Of a DNA stretch of 64,000 nucleotides, positions 25,381-34,340 are shown in pieces. Location of the stretch: the NCBI GenBank assembly GCA_963746885.1, contig CAVVDM010000006.1:310001-374000 (forward strand), in the 5' to 3' direction. The position numbers and the translations under genes are program-made. This DNA comes from DATARH01 sp963746885 (GTDB lineage: Bacteria > Pseudomonadota > Alphaproteobacteria > ATCC43930 > CGMCC-115725). Under the pieces are notes generated by a model. The model worked only from the letters and a program-made list of their open reading frames with translations, did no database searches and was not told where the DNA came from. Positions within the stretch are counted from its first letter, which is position 1. Each line of letters starts with the position of its first letter.

Positions 25381-26583
25381 ATGCGCCGCGCCGTCATCGT
25401 CTCAACCGCGCGCACCCCGATCGGCCGGGCGTTTCGCGGCGCGTTCAACGAAACCATGCCGCAGGCCCTGGCCGGGCACGCGATCGCCGAGGCGGTCAAG
25501 CGCGCCGGCGTCGCCCCCGCGGAGATCGACGACGTCATCATCGGCGCGGCGATCCAGGCGGGCGCGCAGGGCTTTAACGTCGCCCGCCAGAGCGCCTTGC
25601 GCGCCGGATTGCCCGACAGCGTGCCGGCGATGTCGATCGACCGGCAGTGCTCGTCGGGGATGATGGCGATCGCGACCGCCGCCAAGGAAATCATCGACGA
25701 CGGCATGCAGATCGCGGTCGGCGGCGGCGTCGAGTCGGTGTCGTTCGTGCAGGGCGACAAGATGGTGCGCACCCGCGGCGACGACCCCGAACTGATGGCT
25801 CGCGTCCCCGGGATCTATATGACGATGATCGAGACCGCCGAGATCGTCGCCGAGCGCTACAACATTTCGCGCGAGGCGCAGGACGAATACGCGCTGCGCT
25901 CGCAGCAGCGCACCGCCGCGGCACAGCAGGCCGGCCGCTTCGACGACGAGATCGCGCCGTTGCCCTCGGTGATGTCGGTGACCGACCGCGCCACCGGCGA
26001 GACCTCGCAGAGGGCGGTGACGCTGGAGAAGGACGAGGGCAACCGCCCGGACACCTCGTTGGAGGGCCTCTCCGGCCTGAAGCCGGTGTTCAAGGACGGG
26101 CAGCAGGTCAAAATGGGCCGCTTCATTACCGCCGGCAACGCCTCGCAACTGTCGGACGGCGCCTCGGCGGCGGTGTTGATGGAGGAAAGCGAGGCCGAGC
26201 GCCGCGGCCTTGCGCCGCTCGGCATCTACCGCGGCATCGCGGTTGCCGGCTGCGCCCCCGACGAGATGGGCATCGGCCCGGTCTTTGCCGTGCCGAAGTT
26301 GTTGCAGAAACACGGCCTGACGGTCGACGACATCGATCTGTGGGAATTGAACGAGGCGTTTGCCTGCCAGGTGGTCTATTGCCGCGACCGCCTCGGCATC
26401 CCGCATGACCGGCTCAACGTCAACGGCGGCGCCATCTCGATCGGCCATCCCTACGGCATGTCGGGCGCACGGATGGTCGGGCACGCGCTGATCGAGGGCA
26501 AGCGCCGCGGCGCCAAGCTCGTCGTCTGCACGATGTGCATCGGCGGCGGCATGGGCGCGGCGGGCCTGTTCGAGGTGGCGTGA
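25381..26583 (+). CDS. Acetyl-CoA acyltransferase (thiolase, 400 aa)
   Basis: Cleaves 3-ketoacyl-CoA or condenses two acetyl-CoA. The acyl-accepting Cys is in SIDRQCSSGMMAI (about residue 90), NEAFACQ holds the conserved Asn-Glu, the catalytic His is in GGAISIGHPYGMSG, and the second Cys is in VVCTMCIGGGMGAA near the end. Length and frame are normal. A good ribosome site (AAGGAGGA) precedes ATG 25381. It is the first undamaged chromosomal gene to the right of the element boundary. The exact substrate range (degradative FadA-type or biosynthetic) cannot be told from sequence. Confidence 0.93.
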   Translation: MRRAVIVSTARTPIGRAFRGAFNETMPQALAGHAIAEAVKRAGVAPAEIDDVIIGAAIQAGAQGFNVARQSALRAGLPDSVPAMSIDRQCSSGMMAIATAAKEIIDDGMQIAVGGGVESVSFVQGDKMVRTRGDDPELMARVPGIYMTMIETAEIVAERYNISREAQDEYALRSQQRTAAAQQAGRFDDEIAPLPSVMSVTDRATGETSQRAVTLEKDEGNRPDTSLEGLSGLKPVFKDGQQVKMGRFITAGNASQLSDGASAAVLMEESEAERRGLAPLGIYRGIAVAGCAPDEMGIGPVFAVPKLLQKHGLTVDDIDLWELNEAFACQVVYCRDRLGIPHDRLNVNGGAISIGHPYGMSGARMVGHALIEGKRRGAKLVVCTMCIGGGMGAAGLFEVA

Positions 26584-26633
26584 CAAGAGCGACTTCTAGC
26601 GCCAGGCGGCCTGAGGATACACAGAGGCACGGC

Positions 26634-26653
26634 AGAGGGATCGAACACCCTCT
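26634..26653. terminator. Hairpin between thiolase and epimerase genes
   Basis: AGAGGG (26634-26639) pairs with CCCTCT (26648-26653) over an 8-base loop. The two genes converge here, so a shared terminator is expected, but there is no T-run. The loop ATCGAACA recalls a tRNA T loop; see rejected items. Confidence 0.35.
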
Positions 26654-26728
26654 CGCCCCATGCGCTTGCCAGTGTCGTAGCCCTTGAAACCTCTTCGTGC
26701 AGCTTTATTCGGATAATAGTGTCTAATA

Positions 26729-27715
26729 TCAGGCGTTGATCAGATGAGGTTGCTGAAGCCCGCGGATGTCGGGGCGATCTTGCGTCGTCACTTTTCGCGC
26801 TTCGCCTAAAGTGGCCGTCAATCCCGAGGTCAGATCGGTAGCCGCCCTGAACTGAAGCGTACGCTGCGCCTTGGTGGGATCGCCCAAGGAGTTGCGGATC
26901 TCTCCTTTGCGCGACGGCGCAAACCTGGTTTCAGGCTGGGTGCCGAGAATGGTTCCCAGGATTTGCGCCAAATCGTGCACGGTCGTACCTTTGCCGCTAC
27001 ACACGTTGAGGATATCGGCCGCCGGCGGGCAGTTGTTCATCGCCGCCAACAGCGCCGTCACCACATCGCCAACGTAGATGAAATCCCGGACCTGCTGTCC
27101 GTCACCGTAAACAGTGATTTCCCTGCCGGTCTTCAGGCGGTCGCAAAAGATCGAGATCACCCCGGAATACGGCGAACGCGGATCTTGTCTGGGACCGTAG
27201 ACATTAAAGAAGCGAAGCCCGCAATTCGGTACCCCATGCACATGGCTGGCAACAACGCCGTGTAACTCGCAACCGAGTTTATCGGCACCATAGGCCGAAA
27301 GCGGTCGCGTGGCCGCACCTTCACAGAGGGGAATATTGGGGTTGTCGCCATACACCGCCGCCGACGACGCATAGACAACAGGCACCGGCCGGCGACGCGC
27401 TTTTCGCGCCGCGTCAAACACGGCCACCGTGCCGGTAAGGTTGGTGCGATGCGTCCCCAGCCAGTCCGAATGGCTACGGTCTACGGAAGCTACAGCCGCG
27501 AGATGAAAGCATCCATCCATGTCCTGCATGGCGGCCTCGACGATGGCACCGTCCGCCACATCCCCCAGGAGGAATTCCACCCCTGGAGGCTTATGGAAGA
27601 GCGTTCCCGTCGATAGGTCGTCGAGGATGCGCACATGCTGTCCGTTCGCATGCAGCGCGTCCACCAGGTGGGAGCCAATGAAGCCGCAACCTCCGGTAAC
27701 CAGATAATTTGCCAT
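26729..27715 (-). CDS. NAD-dependent sugar epimerase/dehydratase (328 aa)
   Basis: This is an extended short-chain dehydrogenase of the UDP-glucose 4-epimerase group. The NAD loop is TGGCGFIGSH near the start, followed by LDDLSTG; catalytic Ser/Tyr/Lys are in YASSAAVYGD and LSAYGADKLGCE, and the family FFNVYGPRQDP and DFIYVGDVV blocks are present. It makes or interconverts a nucleotide sugar, probably for the polysaccharide assembled by the neighbouring genes. It lies 33 bases after the glycosyltransferase gene in the same direction, so the three minus-strand genes 29800-26729 likely form one operon. Confidence 0.9.
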   Translation of the reverse strand: MANYLVTGGCGFIGSHLVDALHANGQHVRILDDLSTGTLFHKPPGVEFLLGDVADGAIVEAAMQDMDGCFHLAAVASVDRSHSDWLGTHRTNLTGTVAVFDAARKARRRPVPVVYASSAAVYGDNPNIPLCEGAATRPLSAYGADKLGCELHGVVASHVHGVPNCGLRFFNVYGPRQDPRSPYSGVISIFCDRLKTGREITVYGDGQQVRDFIYVGDVVTALLAAMNNCPPAADILNVCSGKGTTVHDLAQILGTILGTQPETRFAPSRKGEIRNSLGDPTKAQRTLQFRAATDLTSGLTATLGEARKVTTQDRPDIRGLQQPHLINA

Positions 27716-27748
27716 GGCGAGCCAGCTCTACCGCTACCTGTACCGCGT

Positions 27749-28552
27749 TCAGGGAGAGCCGTAATCGGCGGCAGGCATGTATGAGCCCAGGCGTTCGCGC
27801 AGGATCGTCTTGAGGACGCGGATGCCGTCCGGGATCGCGCGCAAATTGCTGACCCCGTTGATGCGGGGCGTCTCAAAGCTCGCCACCTCGACGATTTTGA
27901 GCCTGCTTTTCAAGGCCCGCACGTTGATCAGGGTCTCGATCTCGAAACCGTCGCAGTCGCAGTTCAGCGCATCGACGTGCCGTGTCCAGAAAGCCACGTA
28001 CCCGTAACACAGGTCGCTGAACGAGCAGCCATAAAGCCAGCGCACGATCTGCGTCAGCCCCCAGTTGCCGAGCAGCCGCGAGACCGAGATATCGTCGCTG
28101 CCGGCACCCTGGAGGAAGCGCGACCCCTTGACCAGATCGGCGCCTGACATCAGCGCGCCGACGAACAGAATGGCTTCCTCGGGCGCCATGGACCCATCCG
28201 CATCCAGCATGATGATGATGTCGCCGGCTGCGGCCTTGAAGCCCGCCTGCAAAGCGGCGCCCTTGCCGGCCCGCGGCTCCATCACGATCCTCGCGTCGGG
28301 GCATAAACCGCGGGCGACCTCGACGGTGCCGTCCGTGGACCGGCCATCAACGATGATGACTTCGTACGCCCATGCCGGGATTCGGGGCAGCAGGCAGGGA
28401 AGATTTTTGGCCTCGTTCAGGGTTGGGATGATGAAGCTGACGCGCGGCAACGTCAGCACCGGGCCTCGCGATCCCAGGAACCCGGGCCGCGCGACGGGAT
28501 CGACAAACCAGCTGCCTGACGGCCGCGGTGCCTCTTTGACGAGCGCGTTCAT
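27749..28552 (-). CDS. Family 2 glycosyltransferase (267 aa)
   Basis: This is a GT-A fold transferase of the dolichyl-phosphate-mannose-synthase-like group: VSFIIPTLNEAKNL, VIIVDGRSTDGTVEVA, GKGAALQAGFKAA, and the metal motif IIMLDADGSMAPEE. Downstream are LVKGSRFLQGAGSDD and the acceptor region LCYGYVAFWTRH. It probably loads a sugar on a lipid carrier or growing chain at the inner membrane. ATG 28552 overlaps the stop of the upstream monooxygenase gene (ATGA), showing translational coupling. The frame is open far upstream, but that part is the frameshifted monooxygenase. Confidence 0.88.
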   Translation of the reverse strand: MNALVKEAPRPSGSWFVDPVARPGFLGSRGPVLTLPRVSFIIPTLNEAKNLPCLLPRIPAWAYEVIIVDGRSTDGTVEVARGLCPDARIVMEPRAGKGAALQAGFKAAAGDIIIMLDADGSMAPEEAILFVGALMSGADLVKGSRFLQGAGSDDISVSRLLGNWGLTQIVRWLYGCSFSDLCYGYVAFWTRHVDALNCDCDGFEIETLINVRALKSRLKIVEVASFETPRINGVSNLRAIPDGIRVLKTILRERLGSYMPAADYGSP

Positions 28553-29800
28553 TGCAGCACCGGCAATTCGATGGTTTGTGGCCTGGCGGCGGGGCTGCGA
28601 CGATTGCCGAGCGCTGCGGGCAGATAAGCCGCCAGATGTGCCGCGGGGTGGGAGGTCCCAAACACAAAGCGACAGACCGGGCCAAAGCTGTTGGCCGCGA
28701 CCGGGCCGATGAAGTGCAGCCCCGGTATTGACAACTCGTAATGTCGCGAGAGCTGCGGCGCCGCCACGGTCTTCTTCACCTGCGCCACGAGTTCCGGGAG
28801 CGAGAAAGCCAAGCCGGCCCACGTCAGCCCGGTAGCCGGTTGCAAAGATGACGTGGTCCACCGGCAGGACCTGCTTCGTCCCATCAGCCGACGTCAGGCC
28901 CAGTTCGACCTTGCCCCCGGCGACACCCACCTTGTCGAGTTCGCAGCCGAGCCAACGAGGGATCTTGCCGATCACCCTGTCTTTCATGAAGGCGCCTCCC
29001 AGAGGGCCCAGCGACGCGGCGTTAGCCAATTGAGTTCGCAAGTCGGGCGGCAGCAAATGAACGAGCCAGGGGGCACTCGCGCAGGCCCCCATTGTCCAGC
29101 CGTTGCCGATCCCGCTTGTCGGCGCGATTGCCCGTTGCAAGAGGCCCCGCGGCCGCGGCGTACCGGCGAAACTGAGTCCGCGTGCACGCGCGACGAGCGA
29201 CACCGACACCCCTCTCTCATGCAACAATGCCGACAGGTCCGTCGCCGACGACCCAGACCCGACGACCGCCACCTCCCTACCGTCCAGCCCTTCGAGTGGA
29301 CCGTAATCGGCGCTGTGCGACACCAATTCGCCCGGCAGGCCAACCGCGACAGGCGGCATGTACCGGAAGGCGGAAAGACCGGTCGCCACGACGACACGGC
29401 GTGCGTAAACAACCTCGCCATCATCGAATCTGGCGCAAAACCCCGAAGCTTCGGGATTCAGCGAGACCAAGAATTTCGGCTCGACATCACGCGTAAACCG
29501 GTCGTGAAACGCCTCGCCGTAAGAGATGAACGTTTCCACCGGCAGCGGCGTCAGCAAATCATGGTAAAAAATGCCGCGGTCGGCGCAAAATTTCTTTACC
29601 GTGAACTGCGAATCGGGCTCTGATAGGTTCGATGCCCAGGGATACGACTTGAGGAGCATGCCTTGCGGCATGTTCTCCTTCCACGAGCCCATCGGGACGC
29701 CGAAGATCCTGAAATCCACCTTGCGCGAGCGCAAGTGTGCGGCGAGAGAGAGGCCGTACGGCCCCGCCCCGATCACCGCGACGTCGACGGAACGTGTCAT
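28549..29800 (-). pseudogene. Flavin-dependent monooxygenase, one-base insertion near 28805
   Basis: The FAD loop is VAVIGAGPYGLSLAAHL at the start, the NADP loop is VAVVGSGSSATDLSALL, and the ATGYR hydroxylase box follows. After ATGYRADVGRL the frame is lost. An extra C in GCTCCCGGAAC moves the true C-terminus (ELVAQVKKTVAAPQLSRHYE, IPGLHFIGPVAANSFGPV) into a second frame ending at 28549, exactly overlapping the next start. In the first frame the product would be fused to the glycosyltransferase. Such proteins are common in exopolysaccharide clusters, where their substrate is unknown. The coupled second-frame stop argues that the intact form is ancestral. Confidence 0.8.
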
Positions 29801-30420
29801 CCTGTCATACCTATCCATGTTGAAGCCGCAACAACCGAACCAAGGACGACGCCATCCGCATAACGGCGCAGCGATCCGCCTCATGCGCGTATCGTCACTC
29901 GTAGTGGTTGGCCCATCTCGTCACTTGCAGTCTCGGCCCATCGTCACTTCGAAATGGGCGATCGTGAAGACGCAATCTTTGACTACGACACTCGGTGTAG
30001 ACTCCGCGACGGCGTGCGGTACACTCACCCTCGGAGGTACAACTGAAGTGCCTCCGAAGCGTATGACGGCGTACGCGGCTTACGGCAGCAGCGTGATTTG
30101 GCAGCCACTACGGGTTTCGCTTGCCCGGTGCAACACCGACGAAAACCCCTGGCAATGCGGACAAAACGGTCGCGGTGCCACGTTAGCGGCAGCAGTCCTC
30201 GTGCGGATTACTCAGAAAGAGAACCAGCCAAACGCCGCTTAGAATGCTAGATAATTGTGGCCAATCCCGTTCGGGAGTCACGATGTGGACCAAATTTCTC
30301 GTCGTGTAAACTCAGCATTTGACAGCGTATGGAAACGGTATGACTCGTCTTGTGGACCGGTTATGGCACCCGCCGCTCGCCCACTCGTTCGAGGCCCCTT
30401 TTTAGCTGCGGAATGAACCG
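29801..30420. promoter_or_regulatory. Divergent promoter region with CGTCACT repeats
   Basis: This 600-base gap separates the minus-strand monooxygenase operon from the plus-strand glycosyltransferase operon. An imperfect direct repeat GGCCCATCtCGTCACTT (29910-29926) and GGCCCATCGTCACTT (29935-29949) with period 25 lies near the left side, and CGTCACT also occurs at 29893. No gene is recognised. It probably carries both promoters. Confidence 0.5.
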
Positions 30421-31566
30421 ATGCATATTTTGATGGTAGCCGCCCGATACTTGCCATTTATCGGCGGTATTGAAACCCACATTCACGAAGTCGGCACGCG
30501 GATGGTCGGGCTTGGCCACCAGGTGACGGTGCTGACGACAGATCCGTCCGGCACTCTTCCAACCGAGGAGCAAAGCGGCGGAATGCGCATAAGGCGCGTC
30601 GGCGCCTGGCCCCGCAACCGGGATTACTACATCGCTCCCGGCATCTACACCGGCATCTCGCAGACGCGGGCGGATATCGTACACTTTCAAGGGTACAACA
30701 CTTTTGTTGCACCGATCGGGCTCTGCGCGGCGGCCCGTCGGGGGGTTCCTTTTGTTCTGACGTTCCACAGCGGCGGGCATTCGTCACCGCTGCGCAACGG
30801 CATCCGCCGCTTTCAGCACGCCCTTCTCTCGCCCCTGGTCGCGCGAGCGTCGCGGCTCATCGGCGTGTCCGAATACGAAGCCGAATTCTTCAGCGGGAGG
30901 ATGCGGCTCGACCGCAGCAGGTTCAAGGTCATCCCTAATGGCGCGTCGCTGCCACCGCCGAGCAACACGCCGCCGAGCAACGGACACCTCGTCGTCTCCG
31001 TGGGCCGACTGGAGCGCTATAAAGGGCACCAGCATGCCATCGCGGCGTTTCCGAAGCTGATCCGTCGCGTCCCGGATGCGCGGCTGAAAATCGTCGGTTC
31101 GGGTCCCTACGAGCCGGAGCTGCGCCGTATGATCAGCTCCCTGCATCTTGAAGAACGCGTGAGCATCACAGCGATCCCGTCGGCCGAACGCCAGCGGCTG
31201 TCGGATCTGCTCGCAGGTGCCGGACTGATTGTCCTCTTGAGCCAATACGAGGCGCATCCGGTGGCGATCATGGAGGCTTTGTCGCTGCGGCGCCCCGTGC
31301 TGGTTAGCGACACGTCGGGGTTGCGGGAGCTCGCGCAAAAAGGCCTGTGCCGGTCAATTCCGCTAGACGCGAAGCCTGACGCCGTGGCCGATGCGATCGC
31401 GGATGAACTCGCGGCCAACCGGCGGCCGCCCGATGTCGTGCTGCCGGATTGGGACAGCTGCGCGCGGCAGTTGCTCGATCTTTACGAAGGCGTTTTGAAC
31501 GGCGCGGGACGCAGTCGCCCGGCGCCGCCGGCGATCGCCTCGGAGCCGTTCCGGCCTGGCCTTTAA
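30421..31566 (+). CDS. Family 4 glycosyltransferase (381 aa)
   Basis: This is a GT-B retaining transferase of the GT4 family. The acceptor half begins MHILMVAARYLPFIGGIETH with the Gly-Gly loop; the donor half has VSVGRLERYKGHQHAI, LKIVGSGPYEPEL and the E-x7-E motif SQYEAHPVAIMEAL, which binds the nucleotide sugar. Length and frame are normal. It is the first gene of a plus-strand run (30421-36952) with tight spacing, and adds one sugar to a lipid-linked repeat on the cytoplasmic side. The sugar is not predictable. Confidence 0.9.
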   Translation: MHILMVAARYLPFIGGIETHIHEVGTRMVGLGHQVTVLTTDPSGTLPTEEQSGGMRIRRVGAWPRNRDYYIAPGIYTGISQTRADIVHFQGYNTFVAPIGLCAAARRGVPFVLTFHSGGHSSPLRNGIRRFQHALLSPLVARASRLIGVSEYEAEFFSGRMRLDRSRFKVIPNGASLPPPSNTPPSNGHLVVSVGRLERYKGHQHAIAAFPKLIRRVPDARLKIVGSGPYEPELRRMISSLHLEERVSITAIPSAERQRLSDLLAGAGLIVLLSQYEAHPVAIMEALSLRRPVLVSDTSGLRELAQKGLCRSIPLDAKPDAVADAIADELAANRRPPDVVLPDWDSCARQLLDLYEGVLNGAGRSRPAPPAIASEPFRPGL

Positions 31567-31584
31567 CCCCGGGACGCCTGCTGC

Positions 31585-33567
31585 ATGAGCGCCGTTCGCC
31601 TCGCCGCCAACCCCGTTTGGCGACCGCTAAGATCTACCGCGGCGCTTGTCGGTGATCTCATTGGCCCGGCATTGCACGGCGCCGAGATCGGCACGCCGCG
31701 TCGCACAAACGGCACCTGGATCGCGCTCCTCTGTCTTAACGCGTCGGTCGCGCTGTTCCTCGTCGCCGCCGGCCATGGCGCCGGGCGTAACGGAGACGCT
31801 CACATCGCATCCCTTTTGTTCTGGAGCGGTGTCATTCTGCTTGTGCTGCCAACCGCCAGCCGAGCGGCATGGCCGCTCGCCTCACGCGGTGAACGCCTGG
31901 CCCTGCTGCTGCTCCTTGCGGAGTCCCTGTTCTTTTACAAGCTGCTGTATGCGCCCACGGAATTCGTCCAATTCGACGAGATGCTGCACTGGGTCACCGC
32001 CGACGACATCCTCGACCGGCACAAGCTTTTTTTGAGCAATTCCCTGCTGCCGGTCAGCCCGTCCTATCCGGGCATCGAAATTCTGACAACTGCCCTTGCC
32101 AATTTGACGGGGTTGAGCGTGTTCGCCGCTGCGAATTGTGTCATCGCGGTGCTGCGCGGGACATTCGTCACGGCGCTGTTCCTGTTCTTCGAGAAGATCT
32201 GTGGATCGTCCCGCGTCGCGGGGGTCGCCTGCCTCGTTTACATGGGCTGTTCCAACTTCGTCGCTTTCGACGCGATGTTCGCGTATGAAAGCCTTGGCAT
32301 CGTGCTGGCTCTGCTGACCATGCTGGCCGAAGCCGAGGCGGCCACGCGGGCCGAGGCGGCACGCAGCGGGCCGCTCGTGCTGATCGCGCTCCTGCTGGCG
32401 AGCCTCGCCGTCACACACCACGTATCGGCGTTCTTCTGTGCCGCCTACCTGGTCGGCCTTTTGGCGATCGAAGCGGCGCAGCGCGACGATCGGGCCGCGC
32501 TGCGCACCCGCATCGGTGTTACGGCGGGCGCCGCCGCGCTTGCCGTGGCGTTTCCGGTGCTCTGGATCTGGCTGATGGACATACCGGTTTCGAGCTATCT
32601 CGGCCCGGTTGTGCAAGGCGGTGTGACCGACCTCATCGCCAAGCTGAACGGCGGATCCTCGGATGCGCGGCAGATGTTTGTCGGAGCTGACGGCACACAG
32701 CAACCGATCGGATACCGCCTTCTCGGCTTCGCGTCGACGCTTCTCCTCGCCGCCGGTTTGGCGACCGGATTTTTCCGATCGCTGGCGCTGAGCGCAGCGA
32801 CCTCGGCGGCCTCGGGATGGGAACGTCTGGTCGCCGTCCGGCACCGCCACTGGCGCAATAGCCGGATCGTATTGCTGACGATTGCAGCCTTCGGATTTCC
32901 CGTATCAGTAGCATTCCGCCTCACCTCGGCTGGTTGGGAGATCGGCAACCGGATGGGAGCGTTCGTGTTTGTCGCGGTCGGTCTGGTTGTTGCCGTCAGC
33001 GTCGTGCACTTCTGGCAGGTGCGCATTACCCGTTGGAACCAGATCGTGATCAGCCTCGCGATCGGCATCATCCTGCTGGGCGGGATAGCCACCGGCTCGG
33101 CCGGCAGGGCGCTGCGCGGTACGTACCGCGTCGGCGCGGATCCCGAGTCGATCGAGCCGATGGGCATCGCAGCGACGAGCTGGACCCGAAAGTGGCTTGG
33201 GGAAGGCAACCGCTTTTCCGCCGACCGCACCAACCGGTCGCTGCTGGCGACTTACGGGCAGCAGGATGTCATCACAAGCATCGACGACGGTGTAGAAGTG
33301 TCCCGCACGTTTCTAAGCAAAGACCTGTCACCCGAAACGCTCTATCCGATCAGACACGGCAAGATCGACTATTTGCTCGTCGACTTGCGCCTCACGACCG
33401 CCCCCGCCGTCCTGGGAGAATACTTTGAGAAGAACGAGCCCGGCCACGGGATGCCGCCACTGCCCAGCAGCCTGTTGAAGTTCGACAATTCCGATCGGGT
33501 CGGCAGAGTTTTCGACAACGGCTGGATCGTCATTTTCGACGTGAGGGGATTGCATGCCGCCCAATAG
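31585..33567 (+). CDS. Large polytopic membrane protein (660 aa), glycosyltransferase/polymerase-like
   Basis: About ten to twelve hydrophobic helices are visible, including ALLCLNASVALFLVAAGHG, LLFWSGVILLVLPTA, VLIALLLASLAVTHHVSAFF and IVISLAIGIILLGGIATGSA, with a soluble C-terminal segment of about 150 residues. An acidic residue pair (EFVQFDEMLHW) just after an early helix resembles the catalytic loop of GT-C transferases. I cannot place it surely in a family; a lipid-linked sugar transferase or a Wzy-type polymerase are the main options. It starts 18 bases after the GT4 gene and overlaps the next gene by 14 bases. Confidence 0.7.
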   Translation: MSAVRLAANPVWRPLRSTAALVGDLIGPALHGAEIGTPRRTNGTWIALLCLNASVALFLVAAGHGAGRNGDAHIASLLFWSGVILLVLPTASRAAWPLASRGERLALLLLLAESLFFYKLLYAPTEFVQFDEMLHWVTADDILDRHKLFLSNSLLPVSPSYPGIEILTTALANLTGLSVFAAANCVIAVLRGTFVTALFLFFEKICGSSRVAGVACLVYMGCSNFVAFDAMFAYESLGIVLALLTMLAEAEAATRAEAARSGPLVLIALLLASLAVTHHVSAFFCAAYLVGLLAIEAAQRDDRAALRTRIGVTAGAAALAVAFPVLWIWLMDIPVSSYLGPVVQGGVTDLIAKLNGGSSDARQMFVGADGTQQPIGYRLLGFASTLLLAAGLATGFFRSLALSAATSAASGWERLVAVRHRHWRNSRIVLLTIAAFGFPVSVAFRLTSAGWEIGNRMGAFVFVAVGLVVAVSVVHFWQVRITRWNQIVISLAIGIILLGGIATGSAGRALRGTYRVGADPESIEPMGIAATSWTRKWLGEGNRFSADRTNRSLLATYGQQDVITSIDDGVEVSRTFLSKDLSPETLYPIRHGKIDYLLVDLRLTTAPAVLGEYFEKNEPGHGMPPLPSSLLKFDNSDRVGRVFDNGWIVIFDVRGLHAAQ

Positions 33568-34321
33568 GCAGCGTGACCTCGCTGCGGTGTCTCTGTGGGC
33601 ATTCGCCAACCTCTTCGCGGTCCTGTTCATAGACAGCGCGCTGATCCGGGTTATCGCGAGTGCGCCGCTATTGCTGTTCTTCACCGGCCATGCCGCACTG
33701 CGGGCGATCGGACCCATCGGAGCCTCGCCAGCCGAGCGCGTCGTCTATGCGGTTGGAGCCAGCATCGCGATCTGTCTCGCCGGGGGCTTCTTCCTCAACT
33801 GGATCGGCTGGCTGACGCCGCTCGGATGGGCCCTCTGGCTCGTCGCCGCGACCAGCGTGGCAACTGGAATCGCCCTGCGCAAAGACCGGACCACCGTACC
33901 GATACGCTTCCCGGATTTTCGATGGTGGCAGGTGACGACAATCGCCGTCGCGGCACTGGTAACATATGGAGCCTATGCGCTGGCGGTTCGCGACGAGGCG
34001 CGCCAACGACAGTTCGCCTATACCGAGTTCTGGATGGTGCCCACCGCGTCGGCGGCTCCCGGCAGGGTGGTCATCGGGATCAAAAGCGCCGAGGCAAAGG
34101 CGCGACGATTTGACGTGGAAGTCAGGCTCGACGGAGCCACCGTTGCGCTATGGCGCTCAATCACTGTCGAACCGGGAGCCACCTGGACGCGACAGATGCT
34201 CGTCGCGCCTGGTGCGGAGCGTATGACCCCGGCCCATCCGCACAAGGCCGAGGCCCTGCTGTACGAGCCAGCCGGGAACGCCCTCTATCGACACGTGTCA
34301 ACGATCATTCCCGGTGCGTGA
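33554..34321 (+). CDS. Membrane protein with DUF1616-like C-terminal domain (255 aa)
   Basis: Helices at LAAVSLWAFANLFAVLFI, VIASAPLLLFFTGHA, SIAICLAGGFFLNWIGW and LVAATSVATG precede a periplasmic beta-rich domain (GRVVIGIKSAEAKARRFDVE, EPGATWTRQMLV). This layout matches proteins annotated DUF1616 in polysaccharide clusters. It overlaps the end of the preceding membrane-protein gene and probably works with it, as partners usually do in such clusters. Activity unknown. Confidence 0.65.
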   Translation: MPPNRQRDLAAVSLWAFANLFAVLFIDSALIRVIASAPLLLFFTGHAALRAIGPIGASPAERVVYAVGASIAICLAGGFFLNWIGWLTPLGWALWLVAATSVATGIALRKDRTTVPIRFPDFRWWQVTTIAVAALVTYGAYALAVRDEARQRQFAYTEFWMVPTASAAPGRVVIGIKSAEAKARRFDVEVRLDGATVALWRSITVEPGATWTRQMLVAPGAERMTPAHPHKAEALLYEPAGNALYRHVSTIIPGA

Positions 34322-34340
34322 CCCGGGACGGAGGCAAGGC

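Noticed and set aside
25402..26586. 394-residue minus-strand frame opposite the thiolase gene
   Set aside because: Shadow frame, His/Ala/Arg-rich, no motifs, while the plus-strand thiolase is certain.
26621..26690. tRNA-like T arm (AGAGGG, ATCGAACA, CCCTCT)
   Set aside because: The loop has eight bases, the stem geometry around TTCGA is wrong, and no anticodon or acceptor arm can be built. Kept only as a hairpin.
27749..29884. A monooxygenase-glycosyltransferase fusion protein of 711 residues
   Set aside because: Between the two domains the sequence is out of frame with the monooxygenase family, and the other frame ends in a normal ATGA overlap. A frameshift is the better explanation.
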